From DASQPA01 sp963757335 (GTDB lineage Bacteria; Acidobacteriota; Thermoanaerobaculia; Multivoradales; UBA5704): a stretch of 64,000 bases of DNA. Below, in pieces: positions 9,015 to 15,963 of the stretch. A program made the position numbers and the translations under genes. The stretch's first letter is position 1. Every line of letters begins with the position of its first letter. The DNA lies in NCBI GenBank assembly GCA_963757335.1, contig CAVWRJ010000013.1, positions 806,001 to 870,000 on the forward strand, written 5' to 3'. The notes beneath the pieces were generated by a model. That model was not told the origin of the DNA. It saw only the letters and a list, made by a program, of their open reading frames with translations, and did no database searches.

Positions 9015-9611
9015 ATGACAAGGAACAACGGCAAAGTCGTCGGAATCGTCGGATCGTTGATGCTCGCCCTGATCGTCCTCGGACTGCGCAGCGCGGCGGC
9101 AGCTCCACCAACCCCCCCCTTCAAGCTCACCGCCTTCGCGATCAACCTGGGCTCGAACCGGCCGGCCGCCACTGCGGGGACCGTCGAGATCTCGATCGAA
9201 CGGTTGTCGACGGAGCAGGAGAGAAATGAGCTCCTCAGCTCCCTGCAGAAGGGGCAGGACAACCTCCTCAAGGCCCTCCACGAGAATCCGCGGGTCGGCT
9301 ACATCCGCACTCCAGACAGCATCGGCTGGGACCTCCACTACGCGCACGTGACGCCGACCCCGGACGGTGGGACCCGGATCTTCCTCGCCACGGACCGCCG
9401 GATCAACTACTGGGAAGCCTTCAGCAACACGCGCTCCCTGGACTACCCCTTCACGCTGATCGAGATCCACCTCGGACCGGACGGCAAGGGAGAGGGCAAG
9501 ATGTCGATCGCTACCAAGGTGGTCCCGGATGCGAACGGCAAGCTCCTCCGCCTGGAGGACTTCTCGATCGAACCGACCCGGCTGCAGAACATCCAGGTGG
9601 CAAAGAAGTAG
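9015..9611 (+). CDS. exported hypothetical protein
   Basis: 198 residues, ATG preceded by an A/G-rich GAGAGAGGAAAAAGAG site. The N-terminus (MTRNNGKVVGIVGSLMLALI through AAAAPPTPP) is a signal peptide. The mature part is rich in beta-strand-like segments (GTVEISIERLS, IGWDLHYAHVTP, GGTRIFLATDRRI, YPFTLIEIHL, GKMSIATKVV) and has no membrane span. I do not recognise a named domain. It follows the two c-di-GMP enzymes by 45 nt and could be co-transcribed, but nothing links the functions. Confidence 0.75.
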   Translation: MTRNNGKVVGIVGSLMLALIVLGLRSAAAAPPTPPFKLTAFAINLGSNRPAATAGTVEISIERLSTEQERNELLSSLQKGQDNLLKALHENPRVGYIRTPDSIGWDLHYAHVTPTPDGGTRIFLATDRRINYWEAFSNTRSLDYPFTLIEIHLGPDGKGEGKMSIATKVVPDANGKLLRLEDFSIEPTRLQNIQVAKK

Positions 9612-9631
9612 GTACAGGCGTTGCGCCCCCT

Positions 9632-9667
9632 CCCCTCGGGGGATTACAATGTAATCACCTCGAGGGG
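9632..9667 (+). promoter_or_regulatory. nested palindromic operator overlapping the toxin-antitoxin promoter
   Basis: A perfect 15-bp palindrome GATTACAATGTAATC (9642-9656) sits inside an outer dyad CCCCTCG (9632-9638) / CGAGGGG (9661-9667). The TACAAT within it (9645-9650) resembles a -10 box, with a weak TTGCGC 18 bp upstream, so a bound antitoxin complex would block transcription. The Shine-Dalgarno GGGAGG begins at the outer arm. Autoregulation is inferred from the position. Confidence 0.72.
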
Positions 9668-9678
9668 AGGCAGGAACC

Positions 9679-10140
9679 ATGAAGGCGCGCATCGTACGTA
9701 TCGGCAACTCCCAGGGCATCCGGATTCCCAAGCCGCTGCTCGAACAGACCGGCCTCGCCGACGAGGTGGAGCTGGAGGTCGAGGGGGACTGCCTGGTCGT
9801 CCGCGCCGCCGGCCGGCCGCGGGCCTTCCCCTCGACGCTCGCCCTGCCGTCCGGTCCCCAATCCGAAACCGGGAGGGCGGCGATGGCGGGGATGATCGCC
9901 GAGCCCATGGCGGTGCGCCGGGAGGACGAGGGGCGGCACCTCTCGCGGCTGCTCGACCGCGCGCTCTCGGGCGAGGAGGTGCTGGTGACCCGCGGCGGCA
10001 AGCCGGTCGCCAAGCTCGTGCCCCTGCCGCGCGAGCCGCGGCACCCCGGGAGCCTGGCCGGCCGGCTGACGATCGCCCCCGATTTCGACGCCCCGCTCCC
10101 CGGCGGGCTCGCCGCCGCCTTCCGGGGAGAGGGGGAATGA
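9679..10140 (+). CDS. antitoxin with fused MazE/AbrB and Phd/YefM-like domains
   Basis: 153 residues. Residues 1-48 (MKARIVRIGNSQGIRIPKPL then ADEVELEVEG) are a swapped-hairpin AbrB/MazE DNA-binding domain. From about residue 90 the sequence matches the C-terminal half of Phd/YefM antitoxins (HLSRLLDRALSGEEVLVTRG, GKPVAKLVPL, PGSLAGRLTIAPDFDAPL). The two antitoxin types normally occur as separate proteins; here one frame runs through both, joined by a roughly 40-residue linker. The stop overlaps the start of the PIN toxin (ATGA), which means translational coupling. Probable role: bind the operator at 9632-9667 through the AbrB part and neutralise the toxin through the Phd-like tail. Confidence 0.85.
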   Translation: MKARIVRIGNSQGIRIPKPLLEQTGLADEVELEVEGDCLVVRAAGRPRAFPSTLALPSGPQSETGRAAMAGMIAEPMAVRREDEGRHLSRLLDRALSGEEVLVTRGGKPVAKLVPLPREPRHPGSLAGRLTIAPDFDAPLPGGLAAAFRGEGE

Positions 10141-10517
10141 AGCTCCTCCTCGACACCCACGCCTTCCTCTGGTGGCTGGCCGACGATCCTCAGCTCGAGG
10201 CGCAGGCCCGGGAGCTCGTCGCCGATCCCCGGGCGGTGGTCTACGTGAGCGCCGTGTCCCTCTGGGAGATCGCCATCAAGTCGCGGCTCGGCAAGCTCGA
10301 CGCCGGCAGCGCCGATCTCCTGGAAGAGATCGCCGCCAACGATTTCCTCCAACTGCCGATCTCCGCCCGCCATGCCCTCCTCGCCGGCTCGCTCCCCGGT
10401 CACCACGAGGACCCGTTCGATCGCATGCTGATCGCCCAGGCCTGGATGGAGGAGCTGACGATCGTCACCCGGGATGCCGCCTTCGCGGCCTACGGGGTGC
10501 CCCTGTTGCCGGCGTAG
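10137..10517 (+). CDS. type II toxin, PIN-domain ribonuclease (VapC-like)
   Basis: 126 residues starting MKLLLDTHAFLWWLADDP. The first acidic PIN residue is in LLLDTHAFLWW, the conserved Glu in SAVSLWEIAIKSRLGKL, and the later acidic cluster in HHEDPFDRMLIAQA and IVTRDAAFAAYG. This is the PIN subgroup usually paired with Phd/YefM antitoxins, which fits the Phd-like tail of the upstream gene. The ATG overlaps the antitoxin stop. It is expected to cleave RNA when free of antitoxin. A 21-bp tandem array begins 13 bp after its stop. Confidence 0.9.
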   Translation: MKLLLDTHAFLWWLADDPQLEAQARELVADPRAVVYVSAVSLWEIAIKSRLGKLDAGSADLLEEIAANDFLQLPISARHALLAGSLPGHHEDPFDRMLIAQAWMEELTIVTRDAAFAAYGVPLLPA

Positions 10518-10530
10518 ACCTGGTTCTGGC

Positions 10531-10915
10531 GACTTTCCACGCGCTCTCGAAGACTTTCGAGGTGTTCCCGAAGACTTTCCACGCGTTCCCGAAGACTTTC
10601 GAGGCGTTGGCAAAGACTTTCGAGGCGTTCCGGAAGACTTTTCACGAGTCCCGTAAGACTTTCCACGAGTTCCCGAGGACTTTCCAAGCGTTCCGGAAGA
10701 CTTTTAACCGGTTTCGGGAGCGCCAAAAGCCGTCCAGAAGCTTCCGTGAGCTGTCCGGAAGGACTCAAACGGTGTCCGGAGGTCGCAAGCCGGGATCCAG
10801 CAATCCCAAACGCCGTCTGGAAGGTCGCAAACACCGTCCAGAGGACCCTGCGCGGTGTCCGGGAGCTCCCCAACTGCGTCCGGGAGGTTCCCAACCGCGT
10901 GCGCGAGGTTCCCGA
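10531..10915. repeat. 21-bp periodic tandem array 1
   Basis: About 18 consecutive degenerate 21-bp units fill the gap between two convergent genes. The first nine share GAAGACTTTCNANGCGTT-like units with a TTT tract at a fixed place. The rest drift to GTCCGGAGGTCGC-like units but keep the 21-bp register up to the stop of the YfhO-like gene. Both strands therefore give seven-residue repeats when translated (KTFEAFR on +, LESLRER on -), but no start signal or codon bias supports a protein. There are no unique spacers, so it is not a CRISPR array. Confidence 0.88.
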
Positions 10916-13339
10916 CTAGAACCGCGAGGAACGCCGCCAGAGGGCGGCGCAGGTCAAACCGGCGATCAGAAAGGCGACGAGACCGGGGACGAGACCGGGG
11001 GGGAGGAAGCGGAGGTCGAGACGGGTCACCCCGGGCGGAACCCGAATCCCCAGGAAGGCGCCGTCGACGGTCAGGGTCCGCAGGGGCTGCCCGTTCGCCC
11101 GGACCTGCCAGCCGCGGGAGTAGGGGATCGAGGTGGCGACCAGGGTGCCGGCCGGCCCCGTCGGCGCTGGAAGGGCGAGGGCGAAGTGGCCGGGGACCGT
11201 GGCGGTTCCACTGACGGGGGTGAGCGCCAGCGGACGTGGCGGCAGGCCGGTGGGGCGCCAGGTTCCCACCTCGTCGGCGAAGAGGGCGACCCGGGCGGGG
11301 TCCACCATGCCGGCGATGAAGGGGGTGATCCCGGAGCGATCGACGACCTCGACAGCGTCGGGGATGAACCAGCGCGGCAGGGGGTGGGGGTTCCGGTAGA
11401 GGAAGAAGGGAGCGTAGCGGCCGCCGTCCGCCGGCTCCAGCTTGCGGCTGGGGGGCATGGCGACGCTCCCCACGACCGCCCGCACGTTGAGGAAGTCGAG
11501 CAGGGGGTGGTCGACGTTCTTGAGCGGCGAGAAGTATTCGACCATCGACGGGTGGAAGTGGAAGGCGGCCGAGAGGACCTGGATGTAGGGCATGGGCGCC
11601 AGCGGGTTGTGGGGCCGCACCTCGGCGATGCCGTAGACCGGGAGGAGCGACGGGTAGGCGAGGAACTCCGCCCCCACCGCCCGGTAGGGACCGCCCGGCG
11701 CCGACACCTCGCGGGTCAAATCGGCCAGGAACGGCGTCCGCGGGTAGAAGAGGGCCGCGTGACCGGCCGGCTGGAGGCTCCGGCCCCAGGGGACGAGGTC
11801 GAGCAGGAGAGCGAGGCCGAGGAGGCCGGCCGCGACCGCCCGCCCGCGGGCAGTGCCCGCAATGCCGGCAATACCCGCAATACCCGATGACGCGGTGATT
11901 CCGGCGAGCGCGAGAAGACCCCAGAGCAGACCTACATACCCATCCGCATGCACCGCCAGGCTGATCCCGGCCGCCGCGGCGAGGGCGATCCAGATTCGGA
12001 GCTTCCCGGCCCGCGGCGCCCCGCTTCGATACCCCAGGAGGAGGTCGGTGCCGAAGGCGCCCGCGACCGCGAGGCCGAGGCAGGCGATGAGGAGGAAGCG
12101 CTCGTAGGCGAGCATCCGGAGCGGCGGTACCTGGTGGAGGAGGTAGGCGAAGGGGAGGAAGCGGGCGGCGAGGAGCAGCCCTACCCCGCCGAAGAGGAGA
12201 AAGGGGAGGGCCCGGCGGTCGCGGCAGGCGAGGAGGGCCAGGAGGGCGCCCGCGAAGGCGACGAGGCCGGTGTAGCCGCTGTCCTCGTCCGCCCAGTCGA
12301 TCGGCCCCTCGTGCGGATTCTCGAACGGCAGGCCGAAGGCCCGCGGGTTGGTGGGCGCGAGGACGAGGATCGAGCGGCCGGGTAGGAACCAGGAGCTCGG
12401 CGCCAGGAGGGTAGGGTGGGTGGGCGGCAGGGAGAGGGCCAGGGTCTCGTGCGCCCGTTGCGATGCCGGCAGGATCGAGAGGAACGGGAAGACGTGCGGC
12501 GCCGCGAAGCCGAGGCCGAGGGTGGCGGCGAGCGTCGCCACCCCGAGGCCGCGGAGGAGCCCGAGCGAGCGCCGCCTCAGAAGAAGCCCAGAGAGCGCCG
12601 CGAAGAGCCCGCCGATGGCCGCCACCTCCGGGTGACCGGAGAGGAGGAGCGCCGCGGTGAGGAGAGCGGTCGTCGCCACGCTCCGTCCGGTGGGGCGGCG
12701 GAACAGCCCGATCACCCCGACGGCAAGCCAGGGCACCCAGGCCGCCGCCGCGGTGTGCGGGAAGAGCCCCCAGGAGAGGATGCCGCCGCCGATGGCATAG
12801 CCCGCCCCCGCGAGGAGGCTCGACGCCCGGCTCCGCCCCACCCGGCGAGCGAGCAGCCAGGTCCCCTCGAACGCCACGAGAATCTTGAGCGCCAGCGCTC
12901 CCAGCAGGTGATGCTGAATGGGCAGGAGGCGGGCCGGCATCTGGAGCGGCGAGAGGACGCCGGCCTGCGGGTTGGCCCAGGGGGAGCTGCCCCCCTCCAG
13001 GAGGTCGGACCAGAACGGCAGCCGGCGGGCGGCCAGGGCATGGCGGATCTCCAGCTCCCAGGGGAGGAACTGATAGATCGAGTCGTTCAGCAGGTCGTGC
13101 CGGTCGAGATGCGAAAGCTGCGGAGCCCCCGGGATCGGCGCCTCTAAGATGTCGCAGGGGGCGAGGAGCCGGGAGCCGCCGAGCCAGGGGGCGAGGAAGA
13201 CGAGCGGCAGGAGGAGTCCCCCGAGGATCGCCCAGCGGCCGAGCCGGAGCCCGAGGCCGCGAGCGAGGAGCACGCACACCCCCTGGGTGAGGGCGAGCGC
13301 CAGGGCCAGGGTGAAGACCAGCCTCCAATCGACGGGCAT
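10916..13339 (-). CDS. polytopic membrane protein, YfhO-like
   Basis: 807 residues. The first two thirds are a series of hydrophobic helices (for example LVFTLALALALTQGVCVLL and LGGLLLPLVFLAPWLGG) with loops containing DLLNDSIYQFLPWE and SPWANPQAG, the pattern of YfhO-type GT-C membrane proteins linked to envelope glycan or teichoic-acid glycosylation. A soluble C-terminal region of about 250 residues and a final TM pair with a basic end (LWRRSSRF) complete it. A nonamer repeat encodes GIAGIAGIAG in the middle (11853-11893). Substrate unknown. Its 3' end abuts 21-bp array 1. Confidence 0.75.
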   Translation of the reverse strand: MPVDWRLVFTLALALALTQGVCVLLARGLGLRLGRWAILGGLLLPLVFLAPWLGGSRLLAPCDILEAPIPGAPQLSHLDRHDLLNDSIYQFLPWELEIRHALAARRLPFWSDLLEGGSSPWANPQAGVLSPLQMPARLLPIQHHLLGALALKILVAFEGTWLLARRVGRSRASSLLAGAGYAIGGGILSWGLFPHTAAAAWVPWLAVGVIGLFRRPTGRSVATTALLTAALLLSGHPEVAAIGGLFAALSGLLLRRRSLGLLRGLGVATLAATLGLGFAAPHVFPFLSILPASQRAHETLALSLPPTHPTLLAPSSWFLPGRSILVLAPTNPRAFGLPFENPHEGPIDWADEDSGYTGLVAFAGALLALLACRDRRALPFLLFGGVGLLLAARFLPFAYLLHQVPPLRMLAYERFLLIACLGLAVAGAFGTDLLLGYRSGAPRAGKLRIWIALAAAAGISLAVHADGYVGLLWGLLALAGITASSGIAGIAGIAGTARGRAVAAGLLGLALLLDLVPWGRSLQPAGHAALFYPRTPFLADLTREVSAPGGPYRAVGAEFLAYPSLLPVYGIAEVRPHNPLAPMPYIQVLSAAFHFHPSMVEYFSPLKNVDHPLLDFLNVRAVVGSVAMPPSRKLEPADGGRYAPFFLYRNPHPLPRWFIPDAVEVVDRSGITPFIAGMVDPARVALFADEVGTWRPTGLPPRPLALTPVSGTATVPGHFALALPAPTGPAGTLVATSIPYSRGWQVRANGQPLRTLTVDGAFLGIRVPPGVTRLDLRFLPPGLVPGLVAFLIAGLTCAALWRRSSRF
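11853..11893. repeat. nonamer repeat inside the YfhO-like gene
   Basis: Three to four copies of a 9-bp unit (GCAATACCC on the + strand) stay in frame on the minus strand and encode GIAGIAGIAG between two membrane helices. Confidence 0.75.
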
Positions 13340-13524
13340 CCGGCGGACTCTATCCCGATTTTTCGTACTCTCGTGAGGATACCGGAAGGAGAGGCAGCGC
13401 CGGACGAGATCCTGATTTCTTCTATTGAGATGTCACTCTGTGGCGGTGTTATGACACTTTGTCTCTTAGAGGGAGACCCGGACGGTCCTTCTGCCGCCCG
13501 TGGATCTACCCCGTGGGAGGATTC

Positions 13525-13827
13525 ATGTCCACCATCCGACTGCGTCATACCCTGCCGGCTTTCACCCTGCTCGCCGCTCTCCTCGTCACCCCCGCCGTCG
13601 CCCACGCCCGCCCGAACCGGCCGCACCGGGACAGCCGACCCGTCGCCGCATCCACGAGCTTCCTCGGCGATATCTGGCATCGGCTCACGAGCCTCTGGGG
13701 CGCCTCGGGTCCCTCGATCGATCCCAATGGAGGTGGGACCAACCCCTCCAGTGGCGGTTCGATCGATCCCTGGGGAGGTCACGGTCCGACGAGAGATTCT
13801 GGGATGACCATCGACCCCAACGGCTAG
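13525..13827 (+). CDS. small exported Gly/Ser/Pro-rich protein
   Basis: 100 residues from the ATG at 13525, which has GGGAGG 5 nt upstream; a start at 13459 would add an implausible leader. MSTIRLRHTLPAFTLLAALL followed by VTPAVAHA is a typical signal peptide. The mature part is short, with a repeated SIDPNGGG / SIDPWGG / TIDPNG motif that may bind Ca2+ or simply be a linker. It precedes the HC2/TPR-type protein by 153 bp, which suggests a functional pair. No family recognised. Confidence 0.72.
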   Translation: MSTIRLRHTLPAFTLLAALLVTPAVAHARPNRPHRDSRPVAASTSFLGDIWHRLTSLWGASGPSIDPNGGGTNPSSGGSIDPWGGHGPTRDSGMTIDPNG

Positions 13828-13980
13828 GCAGACGGCTCGGCAGACCCTGGGGGGCCACGAGCTGGCCCCCAAGTTCTTCTCACCTAGTGTCCCGAATTCT
13901 GCCTGTGCGGTAACTTACCTGTAGGAGGGAGTTGTAATCCGAAGAAGTTCTTGAAATCATGCACATCGCAAGGAGGCCGC

Positions 13981-15261
13981 GTGAAGAACGCTCATCCGTC
14001 ACTCGAAACCCTGGCCAAGTGGTTGACCGGGGATCTACCGTACGAAGATCTGCTCAAGCTGGTCGAGCATTTCGTTACCCGATGCCCTCCCTGTCACACC
14101 CAGTACAAGGAGCTCCTGCGGCTCAAGCGGGATGTCGAGCACTGGGACGAGCGGGTCGCCGTCTTCGAGGGCCAGCAGGCACCCGAGCTGTTCGACCAGA
14201 TCTCGACTCTGCCGTTCGACGAGCAGCTCAGCATGGTGAGGGATGACGAGAGCTTCCAGACCTGGGGCTTCTGTCAGCTCCTACTTAAACAGAGCCTGGA
14301 AGCGGCCTTCGAGGATCCGGCGCGAGCCGTCAACTTCGCCGATCTGGCCGTCAAGATCTCTCAGTATCTGGATGATGCCTACGATCCGTACTGGGTCCTC
14401 GACCTGCGCGCCAAGGCTTCCGCCTATTTGGGTAACGCCCGCCGCGTGCTCGGCGAGCTGCGGAGCGCGGAATCGGCGTTCCGGGACGCCCAAGGGTTCC
14501 TTGCCGAGAGCATGACCGGCAATACCCAAGTGGAAGCAGAGGTCCTCGATCTCAAGGCTTCGCTCCGAAAGGACCAACGCCGATTCGAGGAGGCGATCGA
14601 GCTCCTGGACCGCGCCTTTGCGCTCCATGCCGAGCAAGATGACCGGCATCGGATGGGTCGTACGCTGATCATCAAGGCCAAGGTTCTTGAAGAGAGCGGA
14701 GAATTGGGCCGGGCGATCGAGCTACTTCCCAGTGCCATCGAAATGATCACGGAGGAGCGCGAACCTCGGCTGCTTGTCTACGGACGGTACAACTTGATCT
14801 TGTGCCTGACGACTGCCGGGCGCCACGAGGAGGCGGCCCGCCTCCTTCCCGGAGTGCGCGAACTCCTTGGCCGGATCGCCAAGCCTCTTGATCTCGTCCG
14901 GCTCCGCTGGACGGAGGGCAGGATCGCCTTGGGCCTCGGGAACCTCGAATTGGCCGAAACGGCCCTCCGTGAGGTACAACAGGAGTTCTTCAATTACCAC
15001 ATGGGCTACGACGCAGCCCTCGTCTCCTTGGATCTCGCCGTCCTCTATGCCAACGAGGGTCGCACCCAGGAGCTGAAGCAGCTCGCCGTGGAGCTGATGC
15101 CCGTCTTCGAGTCGCGCGACGTACACCGGGAGGCCATCGCCGCCCTCCTCATGTTCCAGCACGCGGCGGAGGAGGAGCGCCTGACCGCCCAGCTCGCCCA
15201 GCAACTCGCCGCCTCGCTCCGGCGGGAGCGGCGGATTCCCGTCAAGGCGACACCCCGCTAA
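13981..15261 (+). CDS. TPR protein with N-terminal HC2-like zinc-finger segment
   Basis: 426 residues from the GTG at 13981, which has AAGGAGG 5 nt upstream; a TTG at 13951 is also in frame but lacks a site. The N-terminus (HPSLETLAKWLTGDLPYEDL, then EHFVTRCPPCHTQY) resembles the anti-sigma putative zinc finger (H...CxxC). The remainder is alpha-helical with TPR-like repeats, such as EAIELLDRAFALHAEQDDRH and AIELLPSAIEMITEE. There is no membrane segment. Likely a cytoplasmic regulatory scaffold, possibly anti-sigma-like; this role is inferred only from the N-terminus. Confidence 0.75.
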   Translation: MKNAHPSLETLAKWLTGDLPYEDLLKLVEHFVTRCPPCHTQYKELLRLKRDVEHWDERVAVFEGQQAPELFDQISTLPFDEQLSMVRDDESFQTWGFCQLLLKQSLEAAFEDPARAVNFADLAVKISQYLDDAYDPYWVLDLRAKASAYLGNARRVLGELRSAESAFRDAQGFLAESMTGNTQVEAEVLDLKASLRKDQRRFEEAIELLDRAFALHAEQDDRHRMGRTLIIKAKVLEESGELGRAIELLPSAIEMITEEREPRLLVYGRYNLILCLTTAGRHEEAARLLPGVRELLGRIAKPLDLVRLRWTEGRIALGLGNLELAETALREVQQEFFNYHMGYDAALVSLDLAVLYANEGRTQELKQLAVELMPVFESRDVHREAIAALLMFQHAAEEERLTAQLAQQLAASLRRERRIPVKATPR

Positions 15262-15270
15262 GATCCCGGG

Positions 15271-15963
15271 GTGATCCCGCCCCTTCCCCGCTGGTCGGTC
15301 CCTCGCCTGGAGCCCGGGATGAGCCTCCCGGACTGGGCGAGGGTTCCCCCGCTTTCCCCCTTCCTCCTCGCCGACGGGAGCGGCCCGGCCGTCCAGCAGA
15401 CGGCGGTCCGGCTGGCTTGGAACGACGAAGCGCTCCACGTCCGCTTCGACTGTGCCGACCGCGACGCCTGGGGGACCTTCAGCCGGCGGAACGACCCGAT
15501 CTACCAGGAGGAGGCGGTCGAGGTCTTCCTCGCCTCCAACGCCGCCGATATCGCCGATATCGCCGATATCGGTGACCCGACGCGCTACTTCGAATTCGAG
15601 GTCAGCCCGAAGGGCACCCTGTTCGACGCGATCGTCATAAACCCCGACTCGGACCGGTCCACGATGCAGGTCGATCCCGCCTGGGACTGCCCGGGGCTCT
15701 GCTGGGAGGCGGGGACCGGAGAGGCCGCCGAGGACTGGTGGGCCACTCTCGCGATCCCCTGGGCGGCTCTCGTGCCGGGCAGGCCCAGGGCCCCGCTCCC
15801 CGAAATCTGGCGGGCCAACTTCTACCGCATCGAGCGGCCGCGGGATGGGGCGGCCGAATTCAGCGCCTGGTCCCCGACCCTGACCGCGCCGGCCGACTTC
15901 CACCAGCCGGCGCGCTTCGGCATTCTCGATCTGGGACCCCTGGTATCCTCGCCCGCGAGATGA
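15271..15963 (+). CDS. CBM9-like (DOMON-fold) carbohydrate-binding protein
   Basis: 230 residues, GTG start 9 nt after the TPR gene. RLAWNDEALHVRFDCADRD, then YQEEAVEVFLAS, YFEFEVSPKGTLFDA, WWATLAIPW and WRANFYRIERP match the family 9 carbohydrate-binding module fold found alone in many soil bacteria. No signal peptide is evident. The loop that usually reads D.dG..YfEf is expanded by an in-frame nonamer repeat giving DIADIADIGD (15540-15575). Its stop overlaps the ATG of the following membrane protein (ATGA), so the two are translationally coupled. Confidence 0.82.
   Translation: MIPPLPRWSVPRLEPGMSLPDWARVPPLSPFLLADGSGPAVQQTAVRLAWNDEALHVRFDCADRDAWGTFSRRNDPIYQEEAVEVFLASNAADIADIADIGDPTRYFEFEVSPKGTLFDAIVINPDSDRSTMQVDPAWDCPGLCWEAGTGEAAEDWWATLAIPWAALVPGRPRAPLPEIWRANFYRIERPRDGAAEFSAWSPTLTAPADFHQPARFGILDLGPLVSSPAR
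15540..15575. repeat. nonamer repeat GCCGATATC inside the CBM9 gene
   Basis: Three consecutive copies plus a partial one, in frame, adding about ten residues (IADIADIADIG) at a loop of the predicted beta-sandwich. The insertion point just before the conserved YFEFEV strand suggests a tolerated surface loop. Confidence 0.85.

Noticed and set aside
10490..10894. 134-residue minus-strand ORF with leucine heptads (LESLRER) that looks like a coiled coil
   Set aside because: It is generated by the 21-bp array, overlaps the toxin gene, and lacks a ribosome site; the opposite strand is equally open.
10531..10915. CRISPR array
   Set aside because: Units are contiguous and 21 bp long with no unique spacers and no cas genes.
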